DNA of 64,000 nt from Periplaneta americana. Its lineage: Eukaryota; Arthropoda; Insecta; Blattodea; Blattidae. The position numbers were made by a program, and so were the translations under genes. Shown here in pieces: positions 46,260 through 58,109 of the stretch. Position 1 is the first letter of the stretch. The number at the start of each line of letters is the position of its first letter. The notes beneath the pieces are model-generated. The model saw only the letters and a program-made list of their open reading frames with translations, had not been told where the DNA came from and searched no databases. The stretch lies in contig NC_091130.1 of assembly GCF_040183065.1 (NCBI RefSeq), positions 124,033,914-124,097,913 on the forward strand. The letters are read 5' to 3'.

Positions 46260-47444
46260 ACTTACTTACGTACTTACTGGCTTTTAAGGAACCCGGAGGT
46301 TCATTGCCGCCCTCACATAAGACCGCCATTGGTCCATATACTGAGCAAGATTATCCTGTCTCTACCATCATATCCTACCTCCCTCAAATCCATTTTACCA
46401 TTATCTTTCCACCTACGTCTCGGCCCCCCAAAGGTCTTTTTCCCCTCCGGCCTCCCAACTAACACTCTATATGCATTTCTGGATTTGCCCATACGTGCTA
46501 CATGTCCTGCCCATCTCAAACGTCTGGATTTTATGTTCCTAATTATGTCAGGTGAAGAATACAATGCGTGCAGTTCTGTGTTGTGTAACTTTCTCCATTC
46601 TGCTGTAACTTCATCCCTCTTAGCCCCAAATATTTTCCTAACAACCTTATTCTCAAACACCCTTAACCTATGTTCCTCTCTCAAAGTGAGAATCTAAGTT
46701 TCACAACCATACAGAACAACCGGTAATATAACAGTTTTATAAATTCTAACTTTCAGATTTTTTGACAGAAGACTAGATGACAAAAGCTTCTCAACGGAAT
46801 AATAACACGCATTTCCCATATTTATTCTGCGTTTAATTTCCTCCCGAGTGTCATTTATATTTGTTACTGTTGCTCAAAGATATTTGAATTTTTCCACCTC
46901 TTCGAAAGATAAATCTCCAATTTTTATAGTTCCATTTCGTACTATATTCTGGTCACGAGACATAATCATATACTTCGTCTTTTCGGGATTTACTTCCAAC
47001 CCTATCGCTTTACTTGCTTCAACTAGAATTTCCGCGTTTCCCTAATCGTTTGTGGATTTTCCCCTAGGACATTCACATCATCCGCATAGACAAGAAGCTG
47101 ATGTAACCCGTTCAATTCCAAACCCTGTCTATAATCCTTAACTTTCCTAATGGCATATTCTAGAGCGAATTTAAAAAGAAAAGGTGATAGTGTATATCCT
47201 TGCTTTAGCCCGCAGTGAATTGGAAAAGCATCAGATAGAAACTGGCCTATACAGACTCTGCTGTAAGTTTCACTAAGACACATTTTAATTAATCGAACTA
47301 GTTTCTTAGGAATGCCAAATTCAATAAGAATATTATATAAAACTTCTGTCTTAACCGAATCATACGCCTTTTTGATATCTATGAATAACTGATGTACTGT
47401 ACCCTTATACTCCCATTTTTCCTCCAATATCTGTCGAATACAAA
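46260..47444 (-). pseudogene. LINE reverse transcriptase, copy B, 5'-truncated
   Basis: Minus strand from 47427: [71 protein letters not shown] (catalytic YADD present), then after a stop FEEVEKFKYL, NDTREEIKRRINMGNACYYS, and from 46684 FENKVVRKIFGAKRDEVTAE and RLRWAGHVARMGKSRNAYRV to LREVGYDGRDR. It ends with the shared GGAACCCGGAGGTTCATTGC 3' end and a (TTAC)n tail at 46260-46275. A few stops and a frameshift make it inactive, but it is far better preserved than copy A at 11195-12295. Confidence 0.9.
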
Positions 47445-47622
47445 ATTGATTTAGGAAGTTGTCCTTTAATATTTACAAAATATTAACGTAATATTTCAGT
47501 AAATATTTACTTTAGCTGACAGTGCGTTTTCTCGACAAAATTTATTTGGAATTACTAGATATGGATAGGAGAATATGTATAAACTATTCAAATTGAGCGG
47601 AAGATAATAATAAATAACTCTT
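47445..47622. repeat. 180-bp direct repeat flanking a LINE, right copy
   Basis: Second copy of 46080-46259, starting where the truncated 5' end of the LINE stops. Confidence 0.9.
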
Positions 47623-48759
47623 TATCTTGTCAAAATCCTCGGTTTCCAGATACTTAGCTGTCTCAGCATTAACGAATTCTAATCTTGTCATTCCACTGTC
47701 TCATGTCACTTAGGTATACTCTAATCTTGTTACATTCTTCCGTCTCTTCAATTAGCTATTCCTCACCTAAACCATCCGAAACTTGTCGCAGTCCTCGATC
47801 TCCTATAATTTTCCTATCACCTCATCTAATCCACTTTAATCTATTCACATTACTAAGGAATTAGGTACAGCTTACAGCAGTAAAATTTTGGAAATATTTA
47901 ACATTTTTTTCCTCCATTATTGTATCTTGAACAATAATGAAAATTGTTATATGTAAAACACTGTCATTCTGCTATATGAAAAAAAAAATATTTTTACGAT
48001 TAAAAAAATTATTTAATTTTTTTTTTTTTTCAAAATTAGTTCACTGTGCAGTGATGAATCGTTTCCCACATAACTCAAAAACTATCCAACATTCTGTCAT
48101 GACATGTTTTGTGTGTATTTATATATGTCATATCTACAATATGATGCAAGATCACTTCTCTACCTTTCATAGATTGTCTGATAAAAAATAAATTCATTAA
48201 AAAATTGTCACATATCGGTATATTCTTATAGCACAAAATGAAAAAAGTTTTATTTATTAAGGAATGTAGTTGAAAGAGCATGATATTGTAAACGTGAGTT
48301 TCAGAAATAAAATAAAAGAGAGAGAACATGAAAAAGTTGACAAGTTTATGGATTATGCGAGAAACGCCACTGTTATGAATATTAAAAAAAAAAGTAAATA
48401 AATTTTTTTATCGTAAAAATGCTAATTGCTGTAAGCTGTGTCTAACCCCTTATACCTCACGTCACTTAGGCTATCCCTTGATCTATCCTAACCTAACCTT
48501 TAACTCACAATTGATAGAAGAAAAAAATAAAAAATAAATAAAAAATAATGTAATAATAACAATCACAACTGTGATTAAACTGTTAACTATAATTACACAC
48601 AAAGTTTAAAAAGAATAAGAAAGAAAAACAAACAAAGGTACCATAGCCTATACATAAACATACTAAATTAAGAATACAACATTGTTACAGTGACAAAAGA
48701 ATAAATAAAGGATAAAAATTTACATGATTATAATTTAAAAAACAGTTGAAGCACTTAAT
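47623..48759. other. no gene seen
   Basis: AT-rich with homopolymer runs (for example a T-run near 48017-48031). Nothing recognisable. Confidence 0.45.
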
Positions 48760-49060
48760 TTTTAGTAATGTATTGTTTAATCATTTAAGTTTATGATTCC
48801 TCTTTAAAAAATCATTAGGATACAGTCTTGGACCGCAATTAGAACTGTGCCTTAGATCTGCTTCAGTCTTACATTTTGGTTCAGTGAGGGGGAGCGAAAT
48901 ATTGTATCTTCTTGTGTTCATAGCCATGATCGGATGATATAAATTTAGCTTGATATATATGGTAGTGATTCAAAATAGTATGCATATAAATTTGCTTGAT
49001 ATTCAAAACATTGAATTCTTTATATATGAGATGAGTTGGATGACCTAGCACAGGCCTGCT
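48760..49060 (-). pseudogene. LINE C-terminal remnant
   Basis: Minus strand: FNVLNIKQIYMHTILNHY, and in another frame SSNCGPRLYPNDFLKRN. It parallels FNELNVRQIYYIVLIKF and LGPRICNKFIFKYPN at 16140-16440, so it is the same kind of LINE tail, more decayed. Confidence 0.6.
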
Positions 49061-50164
49061 CAAGGATTGCGCTCTCCGAGCCGGCTCACAGCTCATGAAC
49101 AGAATGCAGATATTACCTGCACTCTGTATAAGGGTGGACTGGAAGAAGGGGTGATCTGGTACAAAATATACAGAAAAGAAAGTACTATTACGAGTGTTTA
49201 TGAAATGAATTCCCGTTCAGTGTTTGCAAAACTGTCTTGGATTATTATTAATTAATAAAGAAATATTTATTTTACAGAAATAATAGAAATTCTATAGCTA
49301 CTTAAATGTATAATATCATTTTGTTATATTTTTATTTATCAGTATATCAAAACGAGGTTTTATGCTGTTGGCAGCTGAAAGGAACAGTAGCCTACTGATC
49401 GTAATGGAACAACAGTTACAGATGTAAGCCTTTGTTAAAGTTGATTATAGAAAACAGTTGCTCACAAATATAAATGTTGAGCCAAACATAGCAATCATTT
49501 TCACAGCCAGCCTGTGTAGTCGTGGATATTATTGCAAATGTTTAGTCTTGTAAAACTCAACCAGACTAGTAGAATTATTCAAACGATCTTTAGCCCTCAG
49601 GTCACATTGAAGATCAAAAGTTCGAGCTGTAAATCGTTAAATGTTATGTTCCGTCTTTTAGATTTCTCCATACTGTACTATAGCAGTAGGTAAGCAACGT
49701 GAAACAGTTACTGAGAATAGGCCTACACACTGCACTCCATTAGATAACTGAATGGTCATTTACCTCTCCTCTACCTAAAGCAAGTCTATGTTATTCTGAC
49801 GTATCTTCCTCTCCGTTTCGGCGAGCGGTAAACACAGGTCTCCCGCTCGGAAGGAGCGCGCGCTCTCGTCGAGCGCTGTTTGTGACGGTATGATCTAGCA
49901 TATCTGTTCCTTACACCTCCTGCACCATGAAATTCCCAACAAAACAAAATGTGGGCGATGTGCGAAACAGCTGACAGCCAACTTTTGAGTGTAGAAAAGA
50001 CTGCAGTCCTGAACTTTGGATCTTTCTACATTCAGCCAGAAATTCAGTCCAATGTTTTCAACCTAAATCTAAATAGATTGGGATTTTTGCTGTGCACGAA
50101 GTTGAATATACCTCTAGAGATTCAGAATCTGCTCATATCTGAATTTCATTAAATATATGTGACT
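49061..50164. other. no gene recognised
   Basis: Begins with CAGGCCTGCTCAAGGATTGC, which looks like a hAT terminus, but I cannot find a matching right end. GC-richer at 49790-49900 (GCGCGCGCTCTCGTCGAGCG). No coding evidence. Confidence 0.4.
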
Positions 50165-50500
50165 CATGCCCTTTCTCCAATCATCGATTCATTTATCCTC
50201 CCAGCCGTGCCTACTATGGTAGGCATTCAGAAGTTCTATTTATATGTTCATGTCAATGACGTTGGTATCATTAGACTTTTTCCTCCATTCGTTCAGTTTC
50301 TAATCGGATTGATATTTCTCCACCCCTTAACTTCTCCTATAATGAGACCTCTAACAGGAATCCGAGAATTCTTATTTGATATCTCAGTCTTCTTTTCTGC
50401 TACATTTCTTAATACTCAAGCTTTACTACCATATTGTAAGGCAGGTTTTGAAATGACATTACGACTCATTTCTTTCTTGATGTTCTTTCACAGAAGTCTC
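50165..50500 (-). pseudogene. weak LINE tail remnant
   Basis: The minus strand reads SFKTCLTIW then, across stops, DIKYQIRILGFLLEVSL-like and EWRKKSNDTNVIDMN. The order resembles the LQYGSE...RNEWR tail of a LINE protein but is heavily degraded. The open plus-strand frame of 115 codons over the same span has no recognisable feature. Confidence 0.35.
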
Positions 50501-50689
50501 TTATAACAAGAGTTCAATGTATTGTAGCTGATAGGGAAGCTTACTGTGAGCTCTCGGCGCCTTAAAAACACGTATCTCGGCAGAAAAATTACGACATAAT
50601 CCATATAACCAATGTTACGTTATTGGAATGCGTCTTACAGGAACAAGACTGTTGCACAGTGATATGAAACGTAAATTTAATTTTAGTTG

Positions 50690-50935
50690 GTTATTTAACG
50701 ACGCTGTATCAACTACTAGGTTATTTAGCGTTGATGAGATTGGTGATAGCGAGATATTTGGCGAGATGAGGCCGAGGATTCGCCATAGATTACCTTGCAT
50801 TTACATTACGATTAGGGAAAACCTCGTAAAAATCCCAACCAGGTAATCAGCCCAAGCGGGGATCGAACCCGCGCCCGAACGCAACTTCAGACCGGCAGGC
50901 GAGCGCCTTAACCGACTTAGCCACGCCGGTGGCTC
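50690..50935 (-). mobile_element. tRNA-derived SINE, full-length looking
   Basis: On the minus strand: a head with A box TGGCTAAGTCGGTTAAGGCG and B box GGTTCGATCCC, then the body GATTACCTGGTTGGGATTTT, GTTTTCCCTAATCGTAATG, GAATCCTCGGCCTCATCTCG, and the 3' end GTTGATACAGCGTCGTTAAA then TAACC. The 3' end matches the SINE at 61742-61980. Pol III transcribed and LINE-mobilised in life; now just a copy. Confidence 0.85.
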
Positions 50936-51060
50936 TGAAACGTAAATCTAGCTGGACAAAATTAATTACTTTTCTCCTAATTAACAGATTTTCATGAAAC
51001 TAGGTACAGTAATTACAAGTAATACATTTGTTTTGTATACATACTATGATTACGTTTGTA

Positions 51061-51794
51061 TAATGTATATATTTATTTACACTGCAAGTGGGCAGACACC
51101 CGGTAAAGTGATAACTTAATTACACACAATAAAAATAATGCACAATACAAATAAAACACAATAATTACATTAATATTAACAGGCCTACATAAAATAACCT
51201 AATTAATAAGTGAACTTAATTTATTTTCTATTACAACCCACGTATGTATAGGCCTTACATAAGTTCCAAATTGATACTGATGTGATAATTTTTCACTTCA
51301 CTCTCATAGTCTCATCCACTCACTACACTGGCACTATGACACATTTCACTAACACTTTAGAACACATTTCACTGACACTATAGAACACACTATAAATTAT
51401 CACTGATCGAAATTGTTCACTGCCATTGTAAACCATAACTTCACTGACTCGCCACGCTTCACTGATACCACAGTACAAATAAGACAAACAATTACACCCT
51501 TATTCATACTTATAAACAGAACTACATTGAACTGAACGTTTGTAGTCTAAGATCCTCTTACAAGCTATTTTAAAATAAGTTACAATTCAAACCCAGGGAA
51601 TAACTCGTCAGGCTAAGTAAATACATGTCATCTTAAGGAATGTAACGTCTCTTTTTTTAATTTTCACTTTATACACAACATTTTAATTTATTTTTAAATC
51701 TCATTAAGAAAGGACAGCCCTCAGAAACCGCTACACGTAGGTCATTCCAATCATTTATAGTTCGATTTTAAAATGAGAATTTACCTACATCCAT
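51061..51794 (-). pseudogene. 5'-truncated LINE inserted in satellite B
   Basis: Flanked by TTTGTA on both sides (51055-51060, 51795-51800), with a satellite unit split across it. The minus strand reads NRTINDWNDLRVAVSEGC then FKNKLK, the terminal block also seen at 36343-36615 (NRTIRDWNALPADL). The 3' side at 51061 is AT-rich (TAAATAAATATATACATTA on the minus strand), as a LINE tail. Confidence 0.7.
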
Positions 51795-52731
51795 TTTGTA
51801 AAAGAAACTACATCTTATAGGGGGTGCATTTATAAAAAAGTAAATAAATCTTCTCCTATTTAACAGATTTTCATGAAATTTTGTACAGTAATTACAAGTA
51901 TTATGTTTGTATAAGAGAAACTATACCTTACAGGGAATTGAATTTAGAAAAAAAAATAATAAATTTTCTCGTGTCTAACAGGTTTACATGAAACTTTGTA
52001 CTGTACATTAGTTACAGGTAGCATATTTGTTTTGTATACAAACGCTGAACATGTTTGTATAAGAGAAACTACCTCTTATAGGCCAATGCTATAGCGAAAA
52101 TTAATATCTTTATTCTATCTAACAGATTTTCATGAAATTTTGTACATTGGTTACGGATAGTATATTTGTTTTATATACAAACACTGAACACGTTTGTATA
52201 AGAGAAACTAGCTCTTATAGGGAAATGCTTTAAGAGCAAATTAATATCTTTATTCTATGTTACAGATTTTCATGAAACTTTGTACATTGGTTACGGGTAG
52301 TATATTTGTTTTGTATACAAACACTGGACACGTTTGCATAAGAGAAACTACCTCTTACAAGGGAATGCTATGAGCGAAAATTAATATCTTTATTCCATCT
52401 AACAGATTTTCACGAAACTTTGTATATTAGTTACGGGTAGTATATTTGTTTTGCATACAAACACTGAACATGTTTGTATAAGCGACACTAAGAAACTACC
52501 TCTTATAGGGGAACGCTTTCAGCGAAAATTAATATCTTTATTCTATGTAACAGATTTTCATGAAACTTTGTACATTGGTTACGGGTAGTATATTTGTTTT
52601 GTATACAAACACTGGACACGTTTGTATAAGAGAAACTACCTCTTATAGGGGAATTCGTTCAGCGAAAAATGATATCTTTATTCTATGCAACAGATTTCCA
52701 TGAAACTTTGTACATTAGTTACAGGTAGTAT

Positions 52732-52935
52732 CAGTGGCGTATACTGGTTAAAGGGTTTGGGCTACCGCTGACCCTATTATTACACAAAATATATCTAACA
52801 ATTACTTTAATTTTAATTACTATAGTGAAACTAATAATACAAAATTATTACATTACGTTATATTATAAACTTTTTCTTTTGTAATTTCCTTGGGCTACCG
52901 CCGGTAGCCCCGGTAGCCCGCAAAATACGCCCCTG
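52732..52935. mobile_element. 204-bp hAT MITE in satellite B
   Basis: Ends CAGTGGCGTAT and ATACGCCCCTG (inverted, one mismatch) with an exact 8-bp duplication GGTAGTAT at 52724-52731 and 52936-52943. The satellite unit resumes exactly after it. No coding capacity. GGGCTACCGC occurs in both halves. Confidence 0.92.
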
Positions 52936-53193
52936 GGTAGTATATTTGTTTTGTATACAAATACTGAACACGTTTTTATAAGAGAAACTGCCTCTTATAG
53001 GGGAATGCTTTCAGCGAAAATAATATCTTTATTCTATGTAACAGATTTTCAAGAAACTTTGTACATTAGTTATGGGTAGTATAGGCCTATTTGTTTTGTA
53101 TGCAAACTCTGATTATATTCGTGTAAGGCAAACTACCTCTTACAAAATTAAATTAATATAGACAAAATTAATAACTTTTCTCTTATCTGAAAC

Positions 53194-54229
53194 AGACCCA
53201 TTTAGCAATAACTTTAACATAAACAGACTCTGTGATAAAGAGATGTGACGTGTGATTGATGTTATCCAGGCGCTTATAGGGCTGCAACTAAATTCATCTA
53301 TACACAAAATTCGCTATGCCATCCAAAAGTATCTCTATTGATCGAACTGAGCTTGTTTCCGGAATTATTTCGGCATAAAAATATGATCCTATCTCATCCT
53401 CAAGATTTTGTACGTCTATATACATTTAAAACAATACGCATAAAATTATATAACTATTTATAAATGACAAATAAATTGTACTTAATAGTTAAAGTAATAA
53501 AGGAAGTCCGAAATTCGTAAATTTGTGTTATAATTAAAAATTTTAATTTATTGGTGAATTCAGAAACTTTATTTTTCTACCGTAAAATCATACAAATTAT
53601 TAGTTTATTGCTTCGGATACTAAAACTAATAGTAAACGCGACTTAGAGATACAAAAATATAAGGAGAAATTATTCCGCATGTATGAAGCGAAATACATAA
53701 AGGATTGTTTAAATCGTTAGTATAAAATTTGAATTTTGGCAAGGATTTTTCACTTCCGGATCAATGTGCGTTGTAAGGGAATAGCATTAAACTTCTAGGA
53801 TTTTACTGTACTGTACAAAACAATAAACAGATTTATTTCAAGTTACTCGAAACCTGTCCCTATTCTAGATAAAGACGCATTACTGCCACAGAACGTTCTG
53901 TAGATTCAAACAAGTATATGTAATTCTTATTATTTCTTTCCTACCATATCTCTTTAACATTCCCCGTTTCTTTGGTAATACCGTGCTCACGTTTTATCTT
54001 CGCTTTTCCTTCTTAAGTCGGCCTCCTCTCTGCTGGGTTGTCATTTGCACACGGAGATGTCAACTTCTAGGGCAAGGAGTTGGAATAATTAAAGTACAAA
54101 ACATCAGTGCACTTCTATCCATTAAATATTCCGAGAACATGTTTATTACATTAATAGCGGAAAATGTTTTGATAGCAGGATGCAGACCTTTATTTAATTA
54201 AACTCCATTCGACATTCACAAAGAACGGT
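53194..54229. other. no gene seen
   Basis: AT-rich. A 72-codon plus frame at 53983-54201 has no recognisable motif. Confidence 0.45.
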
Positions 54230-55585
54230 GCATAGACTTTCCTCACCGGAGAGCTTGGTTTAAATCGCTGCAAATCCAAATGAAGCTTAACGGTGGCGTA
54301 ATAGTGTTGAGATAGGTGTACTTTTATAGGAGAACCTGATTTAAATCGTTGGAAATCCGAACGGATCTGATTTCAATCGCTGCAAAAACGAATATAACTT
54401 AATGGTTGACCAATAATATAATGTTGAAGCAGGTGAACTTTTATCAGATAACGTGCTTCAAATCGCTGCTATTTCGAACGGAACTTAATGGTGGACAAAT
54501 ACTGGGTTGAGGCAGGTGTACTCGTATTGAAGAACCTAATTTAAATATCTGCGAGTCCAAACGGAACTTATTGTGGACAAATACAAGGTTGAGGCAGGTG
54601 TACTCGTAATGAAGAACCTAATGTAATTTTATCTGCGAGCCCAAACGGAACTTAATGTGGACAAATATAGGGTTGAGGCAGGTGTACTCGTAATGAAGAA
54701 CCTAATTAAAATATCTGCGAGTCCAAACGGAACTTAATGTTGACAAATATAGGGTTGAGGCAGGTGTTCTCGTAATGAAGAAATTAATTTAAATATCTGC
54801 GAGTCCAAACGGAACTTAATGTGGAAAAATACAAGGTTGAGGCTGGTGTACTCGTAATGAAGAACCTAATTAAAATATCTGCGAGTCCAAACGGTACTTA
54901 ATGTGGACAAATATAGGATTGAGGCAGGTGTTCTTGTAATGAAGAAACTAATTTAAATATCTGCGAGTCCAAACGGAACATAATGTGGACAAATATAGGG
55001 TTGAGGCAGGTGTACTTAATGAAGAACTTAATTTAAATATCTGCAAGTCCAAACGGAACTTAATGTGGACAAATGCAAGGTTGAGGCAGGTGTACTCGTA
55101 ATGAAGAAACTAATTTAAATATCTGCGAGACCAAACGGAACTTATTGCAGACAAATGCAAGGTTGAGGCAGGTGTACTCGTATTGAAGAATCTAATTTAA
55201 ATACCTGCGAGTCCAAACAGAACTTATTGTGGACAAATACTGAGTTGAGGTAGGTGTACTCGTATAGAAAAACCTAAATTAAATATCTGCGAGTCCAAAC
55301 GGAACTTCTTGTTGACAAATACAAGGTTGAGGCAGGTGTTCTCGTATTGAAGAATCTAATTTAAATACCTGCGAGTCCAAACAGAACTTATTGTGGACAA
55401 ATACTGAGTTGAGGCAGGTGTACTCGTATAGAAAAACCTAAATTAAATATCTGCGAGTCCAAACGGAACTTCTTGTTGACAAATACAGGGTTGAGGCAGG
55501 TGTACTCGTATTGAAGAACAGAATTTAAATATCTGCTATTCCAAACGAAACTTAATGGGGACAAATACAGGGTTTAGGCAGGTGG
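54230..55585. repeat. satellite C: about 84-bp tandem repeat
   Basis: Roughly 16 units built of AATTTAAATATCTGCGAG, TCCAAACGGAACTTAATGTG, GACAAATACAGGGTTGAGGC and AGGTGTACTCGTAATGAAGA. The GTTGAGGCAGG landmark recurs every 80-87 bp from about 54505 to 55495. Left units (54230-54500) are strongly diverged. In the right part a two-unit block of about 166 bp is duplicated almost exactly (55186-55351 and 55352-55517), a higher-order repeat. Confidence 0.93.
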
Positions 55586-55587
55586 AA

Positions 55588-55760
55588 ATGCTCAACACAC
55601 AACTCAATTTCAGAACACATACACCTTTTTGACTCCACATTACACTACGCAAACACATCTCCACAGGAAACGATAACAGATGGCGCGAAAACTAGGCCAA
55701 CCCGGTTCTGAGGATAGCCCACAACAGACAAACTAGTCAACAAGGTACCGTACATAGTAT
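55588..55760 (+). pseudogene. Penelope-like element C-terminal scrap
   Basis: The plus strand reads EMLNTQLNFRTHTPF, a stop, LHITLRKHISTGNDNR, then NPVLRIAHNRQTSQQGT. The DNA matches the inverse of about 2590-2710 (ACACAACTCAATTTCAGAAC here against ACACAACTCAGTTTCAGAAC there). It starts right at the end of satellite C. Confidence 0.6.
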
Positions 55761-56589
55761 TTAACACGTGAAAGCATCAAACTACATATTTCGCAATTAT
55801 TTCTTGCTGTGCACTAGGCACATCCTGAGAATCCTAATTTAATTAGCTTTTTATTTCATAAGGAATTTATATTCAATCCTTTACATCTGTTGTGTTTGGA
55901 GAAAGTTTTTCATACGACTTCATTGGCAGATATTTTATTTTAAAGCCATGTTATCTGAAATATTTTCTAAATAAGATATGTATTCAGTTCTCTCCACAAT
56001 ATCTTGGACCTGTTTTACCACAAGCAGTATTAGAGAATAAGGAAAAATTGACATCATAGTCGTTCGCAATGTTTGACACGATTTCCTTTTTCATGTATAT
56101 CGTCTAATGTAATCCAAGTGAGCTAACCTATTTCTGATTACCCATATTCTCTGGAAGCGGCATAGAGATAGCGGTAAACAATAGGAGTTTTATAATAAAA
56201 AATGAGATAACTCTGATGTATGTAGGAGAGATAATATTATTCGTCCGAAGAACAAGTACATTTCATGATACTGTAATCGATTAGATACTGCGGTTTACTC
56301 GCACAGTGCTTAGAATGAATTACATATTACAGCGTTTTAATTTTGACTCATATATTAGTTTTTATTCGTATGAAGTTAAAGAAACTGAATTTCCACCTTA
56401 TCGTGTTGAAATACGTTTTCATGTGAAACGTCATAACTTTCTGCTGTTTGCCCATTATATCTCTCGCTAGACCACAACACTCTCTTTGCTATCTGGTAAA
56501 TTTCTTCTTATTCACAATGAAAATATAATATGAATCACGATACTCTTCATAAACCCAATATTCATTCATAGGCTATGAGCACACACAAG
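55761..56589. other. no gene seen
   Basis: AT-rich with no recognisable structure. Confidence 0.45.
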
Positions 56590-56650
56590 AATTATGACAA
56601 AACATGGGGTAACACTTTCGACAATATCTACCAAAAGATTTAAGGTAGCC

Positions 56651-56655
<5 letters not shown>

Positions 56656-56708
<53 letters not shown>

Positions 56709-56712
56709 TTTA
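56656..56712. repeat. (TA)n microsatellite in one arm
   Basis: About 50 bp of TA at the place where the opposite arm has only a short CATACATAAATTT sequence. Confidence 0.95.
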
Positions 56713-57164
56713 CACTGAATCTTGAATGAATGCTGAATTGAAGGGCTTATCGTTCACTTAATTTAGATTGTTATTTTGTCCAATAACTGTTGAAACAAAT
56801 CGAAAATATACTTAAACATAAGATCACATTGGTACATTTTCTTGGTAAACTAATGATGTCATTGGTACCAAATTTTTACCAGATCTTGCATATTGTCTTG
56901 TGAAAGTGAAGCTCAGTTTTTATTTTTATAACTTAAAAATTTAATTAGTTTCATAATAATATACATGCTGTCAAAATTATTTCTTCCAAACTGTAATGCT
57001 TAAAATATCACAAGACCGACAGATCTTTCTCAAATTAACTAAAAATTCAGTTTCTTATAGCTGTATGTATAATGTAAGATCGATAAAAGTCTACGGCCAA
57101 TGAAATCATTAGTTTACCAGGAATTTGTACCTATGTGATCTTATGCTTCATTTCATTTTCTAAC

Positions 57165-57300
57165 GACAGGCTCATGTCAGTAGATTTACTACCATATAAA
57201 AGAACTTCTGCGGGTCAAAATTCCGGCACACCTGGGACGCTGGTATAACCTCGCCAGTTTCGAGCGTCGATAAATAAACCATAATGTAATATAACTGTTT
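57165..57300 (+). mobile_element. SINE 3' portion
   Basis: ATATAAAAGAACTTCTGCGG, GTCAAAATTCCGGCACACC, GGGACGCTGGTATAACCTCG and the 3' end GCGTCGATAAATAAACCATAA. The GCGTCGnTAAATAA ending recalls the SINE tails at 50690 and 61742. It is absent from the matching position in the left arm of the foldback element, so it is an insertion. Confidence 0.6.
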
Positions 57301-57483
57301 TCGATTTGATGCAACAATTAAGCAAATTATTTAGGACAGATGAATAATCTAAATTAAATGAACTGCATGCAATTCAATTCAGCTTTCTTTCGAGATTCAG
57401 TGATAAAATTTATGTATGGGTACCTTAAATCTTGTGGTAGATATTGTCAAAAACGTTACTGGATGATTGCCATAATTTTATAA

Positions 57484-57484
<1 letters not shown>

Positions 57485-57537
<53 letters not shown>
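57485..57537. repeat. (AAT)n microsatellite
   Basis: 17 to 18 uninterrupted AAT triplets abutting the foldback element. Confidence 0.95.
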
Positions 57538-57539
57538 TG

Positions 57540-58051
57540 TAGTTAGGTATACGCAGTATAATTAAGAATAAATGTATTTCCATGTAACATATTTTATCGT
57601 ATTCCTACCTTTTGCAACTAAAGACGGAAGCTATTAATAAGATGAATAGTTTAATTAAATATAGGGTGTGAAATGAAAAGAATTCACTTAAGTACAAGAT
57701 TTTCTGTGTTACTATAAATCAAGCAAGCTTCTTCGTGGAAGTTGAATTTTTTTGTCGAGTTACCGCATTACGATTTAGTTCCAAACGGGACTGAAGCCAA
57801 AACAGTAATGAAAATATTCCTTTACCGAGCTCTCTCGTTCTATGTGTCTGCAGAAGGAACGGCAAGTTTTAAATTGGGAATGATTGCTATTGGCACTAGA
57901 GATATGTCGCTGTCCCTTTCTATTAGTCACATCCTTTGAGAGGGACTTGGTCGGTGATTTCAACGCATTCATTTCCTGTTCTGACTAAGCTTAACCTTTA
58001 CAAGGGGTGTAAAAATTGGTAATGGGCTCTGCGGACAGCTTGTATATTATG
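57540..58051. other. no gene seen
   Basis: A 65-codon frame on each strand near 57740-57970 has no recognisable motif. Confidence 0.4.
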
Positions 58052-58069
58052 AAGATGATGATGATGTTA

Positions 58070-58108
<39 letters not shown>
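58052..58108. repeat. (GAT)n-(TTA)n microsatellite
   Basis: A short GAT run followed by 14 TTA triplets, the same pairing seen at the 3' end of the adjacent LINE (59513-59570). Confidence 0.9.
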
Positions 58109-58109
58109 G

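Larger units (their letters stand above)
50955..53193. repeat. satellite B: about 142-bp tandem repeat
   Basis: Units carry CAGATTTTCATGAAACTTTG, TACATT(A/G)GTTACGGGTAGTA, TATTTGTTTTGTATACAAAC, ACTGAACACGTTTGTATAAG and AGAAACTACCTCTTATAGGG. The CAGATTTTCATG landmark recurs near 50986, 51863, 51980, 52123, 52263, 52405, 52550, 52690, 53042 and, degraded, 53187. Units differ by roughly 5-15 percent, more decayed at both edges. Interrupted by a LINE (51061-51794) and a hAT MITE (52732-52935). Confidence 0.92.
56590..57477. mobile_element. large inverted-repeat (foldback) element
   Basis: Long imperfect inverted arms. Left 56590-56875 carries GACAATATCTACCAAAAGAT, TTAAGGTA, CACTGAATCTTG, GCTGAATTGAA, TTTAATTTAGATT-like, ACATAAGATCACATTGGTAC and TGGTAAACTAATGAT. 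The right arm (57100-57477) has the same landmarks inverted and in reverse order. A spacer of about 220 bp lies between them. The left arm has a (TA)n expansion; the right arm has a SINE insertion. Outer limits are set by AATTATG/CATAATT and I see no clear target duplication, so the class is open. Confidence 0.75.

Noticed and set aside
46329..46697. 122-codon plus-strand frame
   Set aside because: It is the antisense shadow of the LINE tail on the minus strand (46313-46684), which carries recognisable motifs.
49050..49900. Possible hAT MITE starting CAGGCCTGCTC
   Set aside because: No matching inverted right end; the candidate target duplication (CTAGCA on both sides) is inexact and lacks a terminal repeat beside it.
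50159..50506. 115-codon plus-strand frame with hydrophobic stretches
   Set aside because: No recognisable family, and the opposite strand shows a degraded LINE-tail pattern, so it is probably antisense to it.
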